DNA from: Draconibacterium orientale
GTDB taxonomy: Bacteria > Bacteroidota > Bacteroidia > Bacteroidales > UBA12170
DNA: 24,448 nucleotides
Direction: 5' to 3'
NCBI GenBank assembly: GCA_020718315.1
Contig: DYSK01000015.1
Coordinates: forward strand, 1 to 24,448
A model generated the notes under the pieces. The model worked only from the letters and a program-made list of their open reading frames with translations. It was not told the origin of the DNA and did no database searches. This document shows positions 16,897 through 23,339 of this stretch, one piece after another. The stretch's first letter is position 1. Every line of letters begins with the position of its first letter. The translations under genes and the position numbers were made by a program.

Positions 16897-17973
16897 ATGA
16901 ACCATCCGTCAAACCGTTTTCTCAAGTCTTCTTTTTTTCCACCAAAACGATGGTTTTTTTTTCTTACAATCTTATTTTTGGCCACCTTCAGCATAGCTCA
17001 GGAAGATTCCTTGAAACAGGAAAAAAAAGAAAGTTTTCGAGCGATGTTTTACAATGTCGAAAACTATTTTGACTCCTTCGACGATCCGCTTATCGACGAC
17101 AGCGAATACTTGCCAAATGGTATTCGAAATTGGAATTATTCCCGGTTTATCAAAAAGAGAAACAATATTTATAAAATAATTCTGGCTGTTGGTGGCTGGA
17201 GTCCGCCGGCAATCATAGGCCTGTGCGAAATTGAGAATTATTTTGTGTTGAAACAATTGGTTTACGAAACACCATTTTCGAAATTTGATTATCGCATTGT
17301 TCACCAAGAATCGCCCGACCGACGGGGAATTGATGTTGCTTTGCTTTTCGATCCCAAAATTTTTCAGCTCATCACCCATCAAGCCATCCCCCTCAATTTT
17401 CCTGATAATCCGGAATCAAAAACCCGCGATATATTGTATGCTCAAGGAATTGTTTTTGGAACGGATACGCTTCATATTTTTGTAAATCATTGGCCTTCAC
17501 GTTATGGCGGTGAGCTTTCTTCCGAAAGCCGGAGACATTTTGCGGCAGCAGAACTTGCAAAGTATGTAGATGCTATTTTATCGAAAAACAAAGAAGCAAA
17601 CATTCTCATAATGGGCGATTTTAACGATACGCCAACAGACCAGAGTATAAAGGAAATTTTGAAAGCGGGAAATTTATCCAAAGAAAATCGGCTTGCAAAC
17701 CTGATGCGAAATTACAATGGAAATTTGTCAGGAACAAATAAATTCAATGGCGATTGGGCCATTTTGGATCAGATGATGGTTTCGCCTGCTCTGGTCTCAA
17801 AAGAAAATAATTTTTTTGTTGAAGGAGATGCTCAAATTTTTAATTCTGCATTTTTGTTGGAGAAAGATACCAAATTTTTAGGAAATAGGCCATTTCGCAC
17901 CTTTTTGGGGATGAAATACAGTGGTGGTTTTAGCGATCACCTGCCTGTTTTTGTCGATTTTCACGAAAAATAG
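16897..17973 (+). CDS. Exported endonuclease/exonuclease/phosphatase-family hydrolase
   Basis: The 358-residue protein begins with an N-terminal membrane-spanning signal (about residues 19-34, ending in FSIAQ), so it is probably exported or lipid-free periplasmic. The EEP domain fills the rest: FYNVENYFD (51-59), the metal-binding Glu in GLCEIEN (108-114), VNHWPSR (196-202), IMGDFNDTP (238-246), LDQMMVSP (290-297) and the catalytic pair SDHLP (D347, H348). All catalytic residues of the family are present. Substrate may be DNA, a phosphorylated sugar or a phospholipid head group; sequence does not decide. It is the last gene of the porX-tsaE-ald run. The 104 bp downstream are AT-rich with no hairpin terminator. 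Confidence 0.88.
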   Translation: MNHPSNRFLKSSFFPPKRWFFFLTILFLATFSIAQEDSLKQEKKESFRAMFYNVENYFDSFDDPLIDDSEYLPNGIRNWNYSRFIKKRNNIYKIILAVGGWSPPAIIGLCEIENYFVLKQLVYETPFSKFDYRIVHQESPDRRGIDVALLFDPKIFQLITHQAIPLNFPDNPESKTRDILYAQGIVFGTDTLHIFVNHWPSRYGGELSSESRRHFAAAELAKYVDAILSKNKEANILIMGDFNDTPTDQSIKEILKAGNLSKENRLANLMRNYNGNLSGTNKFNGDWAILDQMMVSPALVSKENNFFVEGDAQIFNSAFLLEKDTKFLGNRPFRTFLGMKYSGGFSDHLPVFVDFHEK

Positions 17974-18043
17974 AGCAAAAAAATGCATATAAAGTATTAA
18001 TAATGAGATAATTAAAAATTGTTCAAAAATAAACGGTTTTTTA

Positions 18044-18068
18044 GGGTAACGTTTTTTCGTTTTTAACC
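18044..18068 (+). promoter_or_regulatory. Candidate regulatory element before the ECF sigma gene
   Basis: GGGTAACG (18044-18051), a T-rich spacer and TTAACC (18063-18068) form an imperfect inverted pair ending 9 nt before the GTG start. A related AACGGTTTTTT (18033-18043) precedes it. No TAnnTTTG box is present, so this could be a promoter read by the sigma factor itself. That is inference only. Confidence 0.35.
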
Positions 18069-18077
18069 ATAAATAGA

Positions 18078-18662
18078 GTGAAGAAGAGAAGGTATAAGGA
18101 TGACGAAATCATTGATGGTTTGAGAAGCGGAAACGATGCAATTCTCAATTTCATCTACGAAAATTATTATGGAGTCGTTCAGAAATTGGTAAGAAAATCT
18201 TTCGGCACCGAATCCCAAGCTCGTGATCTTTTTCAAGAGGTAATAATAGTTATTTACACCAAACTGCAAACAGGCAGTTTTAAAATTACAAGTTCTTTTT
18301 TTACTTTTTTCTATGCGGTGGCCAAATACACTTGGTTGGATTATCGGAAAATTAAATATAAAAATCCGTTGAGAAATTCTACCGGTTATCATGATGTTTG
18401 GCAAATTGATGAGGAAACTGAACAAGTTGAAGTTTTAGCTCTGATGGCTTTAAGAAACAAATTGTTTTTTAAACATTTCAACGCGCTTTCGGAGACCTGC
18501 CAAACAATGCTTCGCCTTTCAATGGCCGATTATAGTTCGGATGAGATTGCCATTGAATTGGAGTTGAAAAACGTGACCTATGTTCGAAAACGAAGATCGG
18601 ACTGTTTGCAGTTCCTCATAGAAATGATGAAAAAAGACGCTGTATTTAAGGAGTTATTATGA
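18078..18662 (+). CDS. ECF-type RNA polymerase sigma-70 family factor
   Basis: The 194-residue protein has the two-domain ECF layout. Region 2 (about 12-92) includes FIYENYYGVVQKLVRK (25-40), ARDLFQEVIIVIYTKL (48-63) and FTFFYAVAKYTWLDYRK (75-91). A short linker follows, then region 4 (about 120-178) with LSETCQTMLRLSMADYSSDE (137-156), a helix-turn-helix and KNVTYVRKRRSDCL (164-177). It starts with GTG at 18078; an in-frame stop at 18042 and the lack of other start codons support this. It shares an ATGA overlap with the next gene, so the two are translationally coupled. The partner is built like a membrane anti-sigma protein. Target promoters are unknown. Confidence 0.9.
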   Translation: MKKRRYKDDEIIDGLRSGNDAILNFIYENYYGVVQKLVRKSFGTESQARDLFQEVIIVIYTKLQTGSFKITSSFFTFFYAVAKYTWLDYRKIKYKNPLRNSTGYHDVWQIDEETEQVEVLALMALRNKLFFKHFNALSETCQTMLRLSMADYSSDEIAIELELKNVTYVRKRRSDCLQFLIEMMKKDAVFKELL

Positions 18663-19411
18663 ACGATGAACAAGAAAAATTAATGTATGCGAAGCTCAAA
18701 GGAGAGCTAAGTGAGGAGCAAATTCTCAGCTTTGATCAGAAGTTGAATTCCGACAAGGAATTTCGTGCCGATTTTGAAATTTATCAATTGGCTTATCTCA
18801 ACTTAGGGGATAAGAATGCGATGATCTTAAGAGGAAAATTAAATGAAATTTATTCAAAAACGCAGGAAGTTAAAAAGGGAGGCAAGATGATTAAAATGAT
18901 CAAACAAAATCGGTTTTCGGCAGTGGCCGCAGTGGCAGCCATTGTACTTTTGATTGGCGCTTATTGGTTTGTGGGCAGTTCAAAAGAATCTTTGAACGAA
19001 AAGCTATACAATACCTATTATAATCAAGATGAGGTATATGTGAATACGAGAAGCAAAGTCAATTTGGATATTGATGTTCTGCAAACCGGAATGTCGCTTT
19101 TAGAAAAAAAGGATTTTAATGGGGCTTTGTCGGAATTTAATAAACTACCGGGAAGTGTTACGGCCAATTATTATGCAGGCGTGGCCAATATGGAGCTTAA
19201 ACAGCACGCAGTGGCAGTAAGTAAATTTGATTTTGTTATTACCAATTACTTAAACCTCTTTTATGATCAGGCTAAGTGGTACAAAGGGCTTTGTTTGGTA
19301 AAACTTGATCGTGAAAATGAAGCGTTGAGTTTGTTTGGCGAAATAGCAAATTCGGAAAGTTATTTTAAAGAAAAAGCAAAAGAAATTGTAGTCGATTTAA
19401 AAATTAAATAA
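18659..19411 (+). CDS. Membrane-anchored TPR protein, likely anti-sigma-like partner
   Basis: The 250 residues fall into three parts. Residues 1-75 are cytosolic and charged, and resemble anti-sigma N-termini of Bacteroidota (KLKGELSEEQILSFDQKL, 12-29, then FRADFEIYQLA). A basic stretch (KKGGKMIKMIKQNR) leads into one membrane helix (about 87-105). The outer part has about three TPR-like repeats, e.g. LEKKDFNGALSEFNKL (about 147-162), YYAGVANMELKQHAVAVSKF and KGLCLVKLDRENEALSLFGE. The ATG overlaps the sigma gene stop by 4 bp. The layout suggests that the N-terminus holds the sigma factor while the TPR domain senses something in the periplasm. No zinc-finger motif is present, so anti-sigma activity is inferred from layout and coupling. 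Confidence 0.75.
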   Translation: MNDEQEKLMYAKLKGELSEEQILSFDQKLNSDKEFRADFEIYQLAYLNLGDKNAMILRGKLNEIYSKTQEVKKGGKMIKMIKQNRFSAVAAVAAIVLLIGAYWFVGSSKESLNEKLYNTYYNQDEVYVNTRSKVNLDIDVLQTGMSLLEKKDFNGALSEFNKLPGSVTANYYAGVANMELKQHAVAVSKFDFVITNYLNLFYDQAKWYKGLCLVKLDRENEALSLFGEIANSESYFKEKAKEIVVDLKIK

Positions 19412-19433
19412 TTGCGCGATGGCACAAAATGAG

Positions 19434-20321
19434 TTAAGCCTCAATTTGTGCACTTCGAGCCGCTATTTTTCTGTCCACTTTTTTTACCAATCCCTGCAAT
19501 ACTGTTCCCGGGCCAACTTCCGTGAACCCATCGACTCCATCGGCAATCATATTGGTCATGATTTGGGTCCATTTTACCGGAGAAGTAAGTTGTTTTATCA
19601 GATTTTCTTTGATTGATTCAATATCTGTTACAGCTAGAGCCGTTACATTTTGATATATTGGACAAATTCCTTTGTTGAATTGTGTATTCTGAATTGCGTT
19701 TGCCAGTTTTACTCGGGCAGGTTCCATCAACGGGCTGTGAAAAGCACCGCCAACATTCAGCGGAATGGCTCTCTTGGCACCGGCTTCAATTAATTTTTCG
19801 CAAGCTATTTCAACGCCTTTGAAAGAACCGCTGATGACAAGTTGCCCGGGGCAATTGAAATTTGCCGGAACAACAATTTCTTCTATTAAATTGCAAATAG
19901 CGATCACTTTTTCATCGTCAAGGCCAATGATGGCAGCCATGGTTGACGGTTCTATTTCGCAGGCTTCTTGCATAGCCATAGCGCGCTGCGAAACGAGTTT
20001 TAAACCATCTTCAAAAGCGAGGGTTTTATTGGCTACCAAAGCCGAAAATTCGCCTAAAGAATGGCCAGCAACCACATCGGGTCGGAAACTATTTCCCATC
20101 ACTTCGGCAAGAATGACCGAATGTAAGAAAATGGCCGGTTGTGTTACTTTTGTTTGTTTTAGATCTTCTTCAGTTCCATAAAACATCAAATCGGTTATTC
20201 TAAAACCTAAAATTTCATTGGCTTTTTCAAAAAGCTCTTTTGCGTGTGCATGGTTTTCGTACAAATCTTTTCCCATTCCCACAAATTGAGCTCCTTGTCC
20301 CGGAAATACATATGCTTTCAT
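19434..20321 (-). CDS. fabD: Malonyl-CoA:ACP transacylase
   Basis: FabD loads malonate from CoA onto acyl carrier protein to feed fatty acid synthesis, and hence also supplies the lipid A acyl chains. The open frame reaches back to TTG 20330, but ATG 20321 starts the conserved MKAYVFPGQGAQ, giving 295 residues. The nucleophile is S88 in GHSLGEFSAL; R113, H195 in GGAFHSPLM and Q-rich PGQ loops are present. The gene is complete and ends 22 bp from the convergent TPR gene. A terminator-like hairpin ends 13 nt before its ATG, so little room is left for a promoter of its own. Within the hairpin the minus strand reads TAATTTTG, a match to the -7 consensus, which may or may not be used. Confidence 0.96.
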   Translation of the reverse strand: MKAYVFPGQGAQFVGMGKDLYENHAHAKELFEKANEILGFRITDLMFYGTEEDLKQTKVTQPAIFLHSVILAEVMGNSFRPDVVAGHSLGEFSALVANKTLAFEDGLKLVSQRAMAMQEACEIEPSTMAAIIGLDDEKVIAICNLIEEIVVPANFNCPGQLVISGSFKGVEIACEKLIEAGAKRAIPLNVGGAFHSPLMEPARVKLANAIQNTQFNKGICPIYQNVTALAVTDIESIKENLIKQLTSPVKWTQIMTNMIADGVDGFTEVGPGTVLQGLVKKVDRKIAARSAQIEA

Positions 20322-20334
20322 ATTTTTCAAGTAT

Positions 20335-20363
20335 AAAAAAAACGGACAAAATTATTTGTCCGT
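20335..20363 (-). terminator. Intrinsic terminator-like hairpin between BI-1 gene and fabD
   Basis: On the minus strand a perfect 9-bp stem (ACGGACAAA pairing with TTTGTCCGT, 20342-20363) with loop TAAT is followed by seven T. It begins 24 bp after the BI-1 gene stop and its T-run ends 13 nt before the fabD ATG. Confidence 0.85.
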
Positions 20364-20386
20364 AATGATTAAAAATTATTTTTTGC

Positions 20387-21115
20387 CTATTTTCTGTTTC
20401 CCAAAAAGCGAAGTAGAAAAAGGAATAGATTGATAAAATCTAAATAGAGCGTCAATGCGCCCATAATGGCCAGCTTGTCTCTGGATTCGCCTTGATATTC
20501 TCCGGTTGCCATACCGATGCGTTTCAGTTTTTGAACATCATAGGCTGTTAAACCCGTAAAAATCAAAACGCCCAGAATACTGATTATGTATTCCATAGTT
20601 CCGCTTTTCATGAAGAAATTTACGACACTTGCCAAGATTATACCAACAAGAGCCATCATTAGAATGCTTCCGAATTTGGTTAGGTCGGTACTAGTCGTAT
20701 AGCCAACAAGAGCCATCAATCCAAAAGTTCCGGAAGTCACAATAAATGTAGAAAATACGCTCGCCGACGTATAAGCCAATAAGATAAAGCTTAAGCTCAT
20801 TCCCATCAGAATGGAATAAAAAAGAAACATCATGCTTAGCGTAGAACGGCTCATTTGCTGAAATCGGAACTACATGAACATGACAAATCCAAAAGGAGCA
20901 AGCATTACTACCCAGCCCAAAATAGACATTCCGCTTTCGGTGTAGAGCTGGGATATTAAGCTAGGACTAGAGGCAAATAAATAAGCTGTTACGGCAGTAA
21001 TTCCAAGAGCAACAAACATCCATCCGAAAACGGACGACATGAATGTTTTAGCTACGGATTGGCTTTGAACATCTTCCGTATAAGTCTGTCCAAATTGATT
21101 TTGAGAAAAATTCAT
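20387..21115 (-). pseudogene. Bax inhibitor-1 (YccA/BI-1) family membrane protein interrupted by an in-frame TAG
   Basis: Codons 1-81 (21115-20873) encode the N-terminus with two membrane segments (about 28-50 and 60-81). Codon 82 is TAG (20870-20872). Five sense codons later an ATG (20854) opens 155 residues in the same frame, with about five membrane segments and the family C-terminus (DVQKLKRIG, TLYLDFINLFLFLLRFLG). Joined through the TAG, the 242-codon product has the length and seven-helix layout of BI-1 proteins, which are calcium-leak or stress-related membrane proteins. By memory of relatives the context is F-M-S-F-G-F, so TCG to TAG is a one-base explanation. It could be a real nonsense mutation, a sequencing error, or two pieces made by reinitiation. 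A weak -7 box TAATCTTG lies at 21142-21149. Confidence 0.85.
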
Positions 21116-21197
21116 CGTTAATAGTTTTAATAATTACAATGCAAGATTATGAAATATTGTACCAAAGTGAAAGGAATTAACAAAATTTGACTTTTTG

Positions 21198-21800
21198 TCA
21201 GCCGTGCAAATTAGAACTTATCAGATGAATAAATTCTTCTCTGGTTTCTTTTCGTTTGAATGCACCCGTGAAATCGGAAGTGGTGGTAACCGAATTCTGT
21301 TTCTGGACTCCGCGCATAGCCATACAAAGGTGTTTGGCTTCAATTACAACAGCTACTCCAAGCGGATTGAGTGTATTTTGAATGGCGTCTTTTATTTGGG
21401 TTGTAAGCCTTTCTTGCACCTGAAGTCGGCGGGCATAAGCTTCCACTACGCGTGCAATTTTGCTCAATCCGGTGATGTATCCGTTTGGAATATAAGCCAC
21501 ATGCGCTCTGCCAATAAACGGAATCATGTGATGTTCGCACATGGAATACACTTCTATGTCTTTCACAATCACCATTTCCCGATAATCTTCTTTGAACATT
21601 GCCGAGCGTAATATATCTTCCGGATTCACATCGTAGCCTTGGGTGAGAAATTGCATCGCTTTTCCAACACGTTTTGGTGTTTCTAGCAAACCTTCACGTG
21701 TTGGATCTTCGCCAATTAATTTTAAGATTTCAAAATAATGGTGACTTAGTTTGTCTAGTTTGTCAGTATTCCACAATTCTATTTTTTCGTAATCGAGCAT
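21198..21800 (-). CDS. folE: GTP cyclohydrolase I
   Basis: FolE converts GTP to 7,8-dihydroneopterin triphosphate, the entry to folate, biopterin-type pterins and queuosine. The 200 residues match the type I enzyme. Zinc ligands are C88 and H91 in SMCEHHMIPF and C159 in LCMAMRG. Other family motifs are EDPTREGLLETPKRV (31-45), GLSKIARVVEAYARRLQVQE (111-130) and TTSDFTGAF (173-181). The ATG is 24 bp after the PTPS/QueD-family gene, so one transcript makes two consecutive enzymes of pterin synthesis. Downstream, TGACAAAAAGTCA gives only a weak hairpin before the BI-1 gene. Confidence 0.97.
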   Translation of the reverse strand: MLDYEKIELWNTDKLDKLSHHYFEILKLIGEDPTREGLLETPKRVGKAMQFLTQGYDVNPEDILRSAMFKEDYREMVIVKDIEVYSMCEHHMIPFIGRAHVAYIPNGYITGLSKIARVVEAYARRLQVQERLTTQIKDAIQNTLNPLGVAVVIEAKHLCMAMRGVQKQNSVTTTSDFTGAFKRKETREEFIHLISSNLHG

Positions 21801-21824
21801 TTTGTTAAGTTTAGGATTGATTTT

Positions 21825-22244
21825 TTATTTGTTTTCGCCAAAATATTCCACTGAATTGTTTTCTGTTTCGGATATTTTGACACAAAAAAGTGCTGCTCCC
21901 AGCATAGTTATTTCCTTTTCCAGTTCTTCCCAAATGGAGATGGCCAATACTTCGGTGGAGGTAAATTTATTTTTCAGAAAATCGACTTCTATGTTTAGAT
22001 TTATATGATCGACTTTATCGATTATTTTTTTCCGAACGAGGTTTTTCAATTCTACAAGGTTTACTAAAAAACCCGTTTCCGGATTTATTTCCCCTTTTAT
22101 TGTTACAAATAATTCGTAGTTGTGTCCATGCCAATTGGGATTGGAGCATTTTCCGAAGATTTCGAGATTTTTTTCGTCGGTATATTCTGTTTTGAATAAG
22201 CGATGAGCAGCTGTAAATCGCTCGCGGCGAGTAATATATATCAT
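21825..22244 (-). CDS. 6-pyruvoyl-tetrahydropterin synthase / QueD family enzyme
   Basis: The enzyme acts on dihydroneopterin triphosphate from FolE. The 139 residues hold zinc ligands H14 (TAAHRL), H39 and H41 (WHGHNYEL), catalytic C33 (GKCSNPNWHGH), D79 and H80 (KVDHINLN) and E126 (ISETENN). The C-S-N-P-N-x-H-G-H spacing and the NPETGFLVNL segment look like animal-type PTPS (GKCNNPNGHGHNY) more than E. coli QueD, where Cys and His are closer. A pyruvoyl-tetrahydropterin or pterin-cofactor role is therefore likely, though many such genes are annotated as 6-carboxytetrahydropterin synthase for queuosine. No queC, queE or sepiapterin reductase gene lies in the window. It has its own promoter box 24 nt upstream. 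Confidence 0.88.
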   Translation of the reverse strand: MIYITRRERFTAAHRLFKTEYTDEKNLEIFGKCSNPNWHGHNYELFVTIKGEINPETGFLVNLVELKNLVRKKIIDKVDHINLNIEVDFLKNKFTSTEVLAISIWEELEKEITMLGAALFCVKISETENNSVEYFGENK

Positions 22245-22267
22245 TTTCGATAATTATTTCGATGGCT

Positions 22268-22275
22268 CAAAGATA
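22268..22275 (-). promoter_or_regulatory. Promoter -7 box for the PTPS-folE operon
   Basis: The minus strand reads TATCTTTG, a full match to TAnnTTTG, 24 nt before the PTPS-family ATG in the 91-bp gap after the AtpI-like gene. TTG occurs upstream at 15 nt, shorter than usual, so the -33 element is unsure. Confidence 0.5.
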
Positions 22276-22335
22276 CAAAAAGTATAGATACAATGATTTT
22301 GCCAGCTCTAGTATTTATTTGAAAACAAGATTTTG

Positions 22336-22734
22336 TCAATCCAGATTGGACTGCGGTTTTCGAAGATAACTTAAAATGGAAAGTATCTCGAACACCGTAA
22401 AAATCATATAGTAAGCAAAGAAATTCAGGATAAAGCCAATGGCATCTGCCCGATTTATCAACACATAAATCAAAATTATACTTAGATACAAGAGTAATTT
22501 TACGGTTGTACTAAGCATAAAAGCATTGATAAATTTTCCTTGGTTGCCTCCCGATTTTTTTTGTAAAAATCGAAAAACGAAGATGGAAATTGCAAAGAAG
22601 AAAACGATTATGAATGGCCAGGAAGGACTAACTAGTTTTTCGGGCAAAAGATAGGTGAGTCCGGAACTAACTAGAAACGTAATGGCTGTCAATACGGTTA
22701 GTCTGTTGGCGAATTGATTTGATTGTTTCTTCAT
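22336..22734 (-). CDS. Small four-helix membrane protein, AtpI-like position
   Basis: The 132-residue protein has four membrane helices (about 11-28, 38-56, 67-89 and 95-122) joined by short basic loops (FRFLQKKSGGNQGKF after the second helix). It starts 7 bp after atpZ. In many Bacteroidota a protein of this size and layout stands between AtpZ and the ATP synthase a subunit, in the position of AtpI, a likely assembly helper of the c-ring. No diagnostic motif is visible, so the name rests on size, topology and neighbour. Here no atpB follows; the next gene downstream is the PTPS-family gene. Confidence 0.7.
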   Translation of the reverse strand: MKKQSNQFANRLTVLTAITFLVSSGLTYLLPEKLVSPSWPFIIVFFFAISIFVFRFLQKKSGGNQGKFINAFMLSTTVKLLLYLSIILIYVLINRADAIGFILNFFAYYMIFTVFEILSILSYLRKPQSNLD

Positions 22735-22741
22735 TTTCTAA

Positions 22742-22957
22742 TTATTTCTTAATAAAATCTTTAATGGCCAAATAAATGGCCAATGCCACCGATGCGAGGG
22801 AGAAAAATAAGGTGAAAATGGGGAATTTTAACAACAAAAGCTTGTCGAGTTTAAAACCGCCAAACACGCCAATACCTATTACCAACCCCATTTGCATCGC
22901 TATGCTGGAATATTTTACATAGGCATTTGGATCCTTTTTAGGATTGTACTTTTTCAT
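22742..22957 (-). CDS. atpZ: AtpZ/AtpI-family protein
   Basis: The 71 residues give a basic N-terminus (KKYNPKKDPNAYVKYSS), two membrane helices (about 19-35 and 46-66) and a charged C-terminus, with the family pattern GVFGGFKLDK between helices. AtpZ and AtpI are small accessory proteins of F-type ATP synthase, thought to help c-ring assembly or magnesium transport. Its ATG lies 20 bp inside the bactofilin gene, so translation is coupled. No ATP synthase subunit gene follows in this window. Confidence 0.85.
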   Translation of the reverse strand: MKKYNPKKDPNAYVKYSSIAMQMGLVIGIGVFGGFKLDKLLLLKFPIFTLFFSLASVALAIYLAIKDFIKK

Positions 22958-23339
22958 TCATCGAGCTATCCAAAGCATTTTTCATTTCACAATTTCCATT
23001 AAATTGTGCGCCGGCTTCGATGGAAAGTTTGGCTGTTTTGATGTTCCCGCTTAAACCAGAAGTTGCTTTTAAGAACAACAAATTTTCGACGGAAACATTA
23101 CCTTTTACAGTCCCTGCAAAATCGGCATTTTGACAATAGATATCGCCTTCGACAATGCCGCTTGGCCCAATAACTACTTTGCCTATCGAACGAATACTCC
23201 CGATTAGTTGGCCAACAATTCTAAAGTCTCCTTCCGAGGTGATATTGCCTGTAACAATTGTTCCTTTACTGATAGTGGTTACAGAATTGGTGTCGAACTC
23301 GCCACCTTTCACTATGCTTTTGTCTTTTGTATTAAACAT
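22938..23339 (-). CDS. Bactofilin-family cytoskeletal protein
   Basis: Bactofilins polymerise without nucleotide into filaments that organise cell shape or surface machinery. The 133 residues have a short disordered head (1-20), a beta-helix core (about 22-115) with repeats such as GTIVTGNITSEGDFRIVGQLIGSI (pieces at 26-49), GPSGIVEGDIY and SGLSGNIKTAKLSIEAGAQFNG, and a short tail. It starts on the last base of the PorW/SprE-like gene stop (TAATG) and its end overlaps atpZ by 20 bp, so three genes are tightly coupled. A link with the secretion machinery is plausible from context only. Confidence 0.93.
   Translation of the reverse strand: MFNTKDKSIVKGGEFDTNSVTTISKGTIVTGNITSEGDFRIVGQLIGSIRSIGKVVIGPSGIVEGDIYCQNADFAGTVKGNVSVENLLFLKATSGLSGNIKTAKLSIEAGAQFNGNCEMKNALDSSMNEKVQS

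Noticed and set aside
19765..20181. 138-codon plus-strand open frame opposite fabD
   Set aside because: Antisense to a gene with complete catalytic motifs.
20870..20872. TAG reassigned as a sense codon in this organism
   Set aside because: At least two other genes in the window end in TAG at the expected family length.
21187..21199. TGACTTTTTGTCA as a terminator after folE
   Set aside because: Only a 4-bp stem with a weak T-run; not enough to call.
21195..21611. 138-codon plus-strand open frame opposite folE
   Set aside because: Antisense to a clear folE gene and with no recognisable domain.
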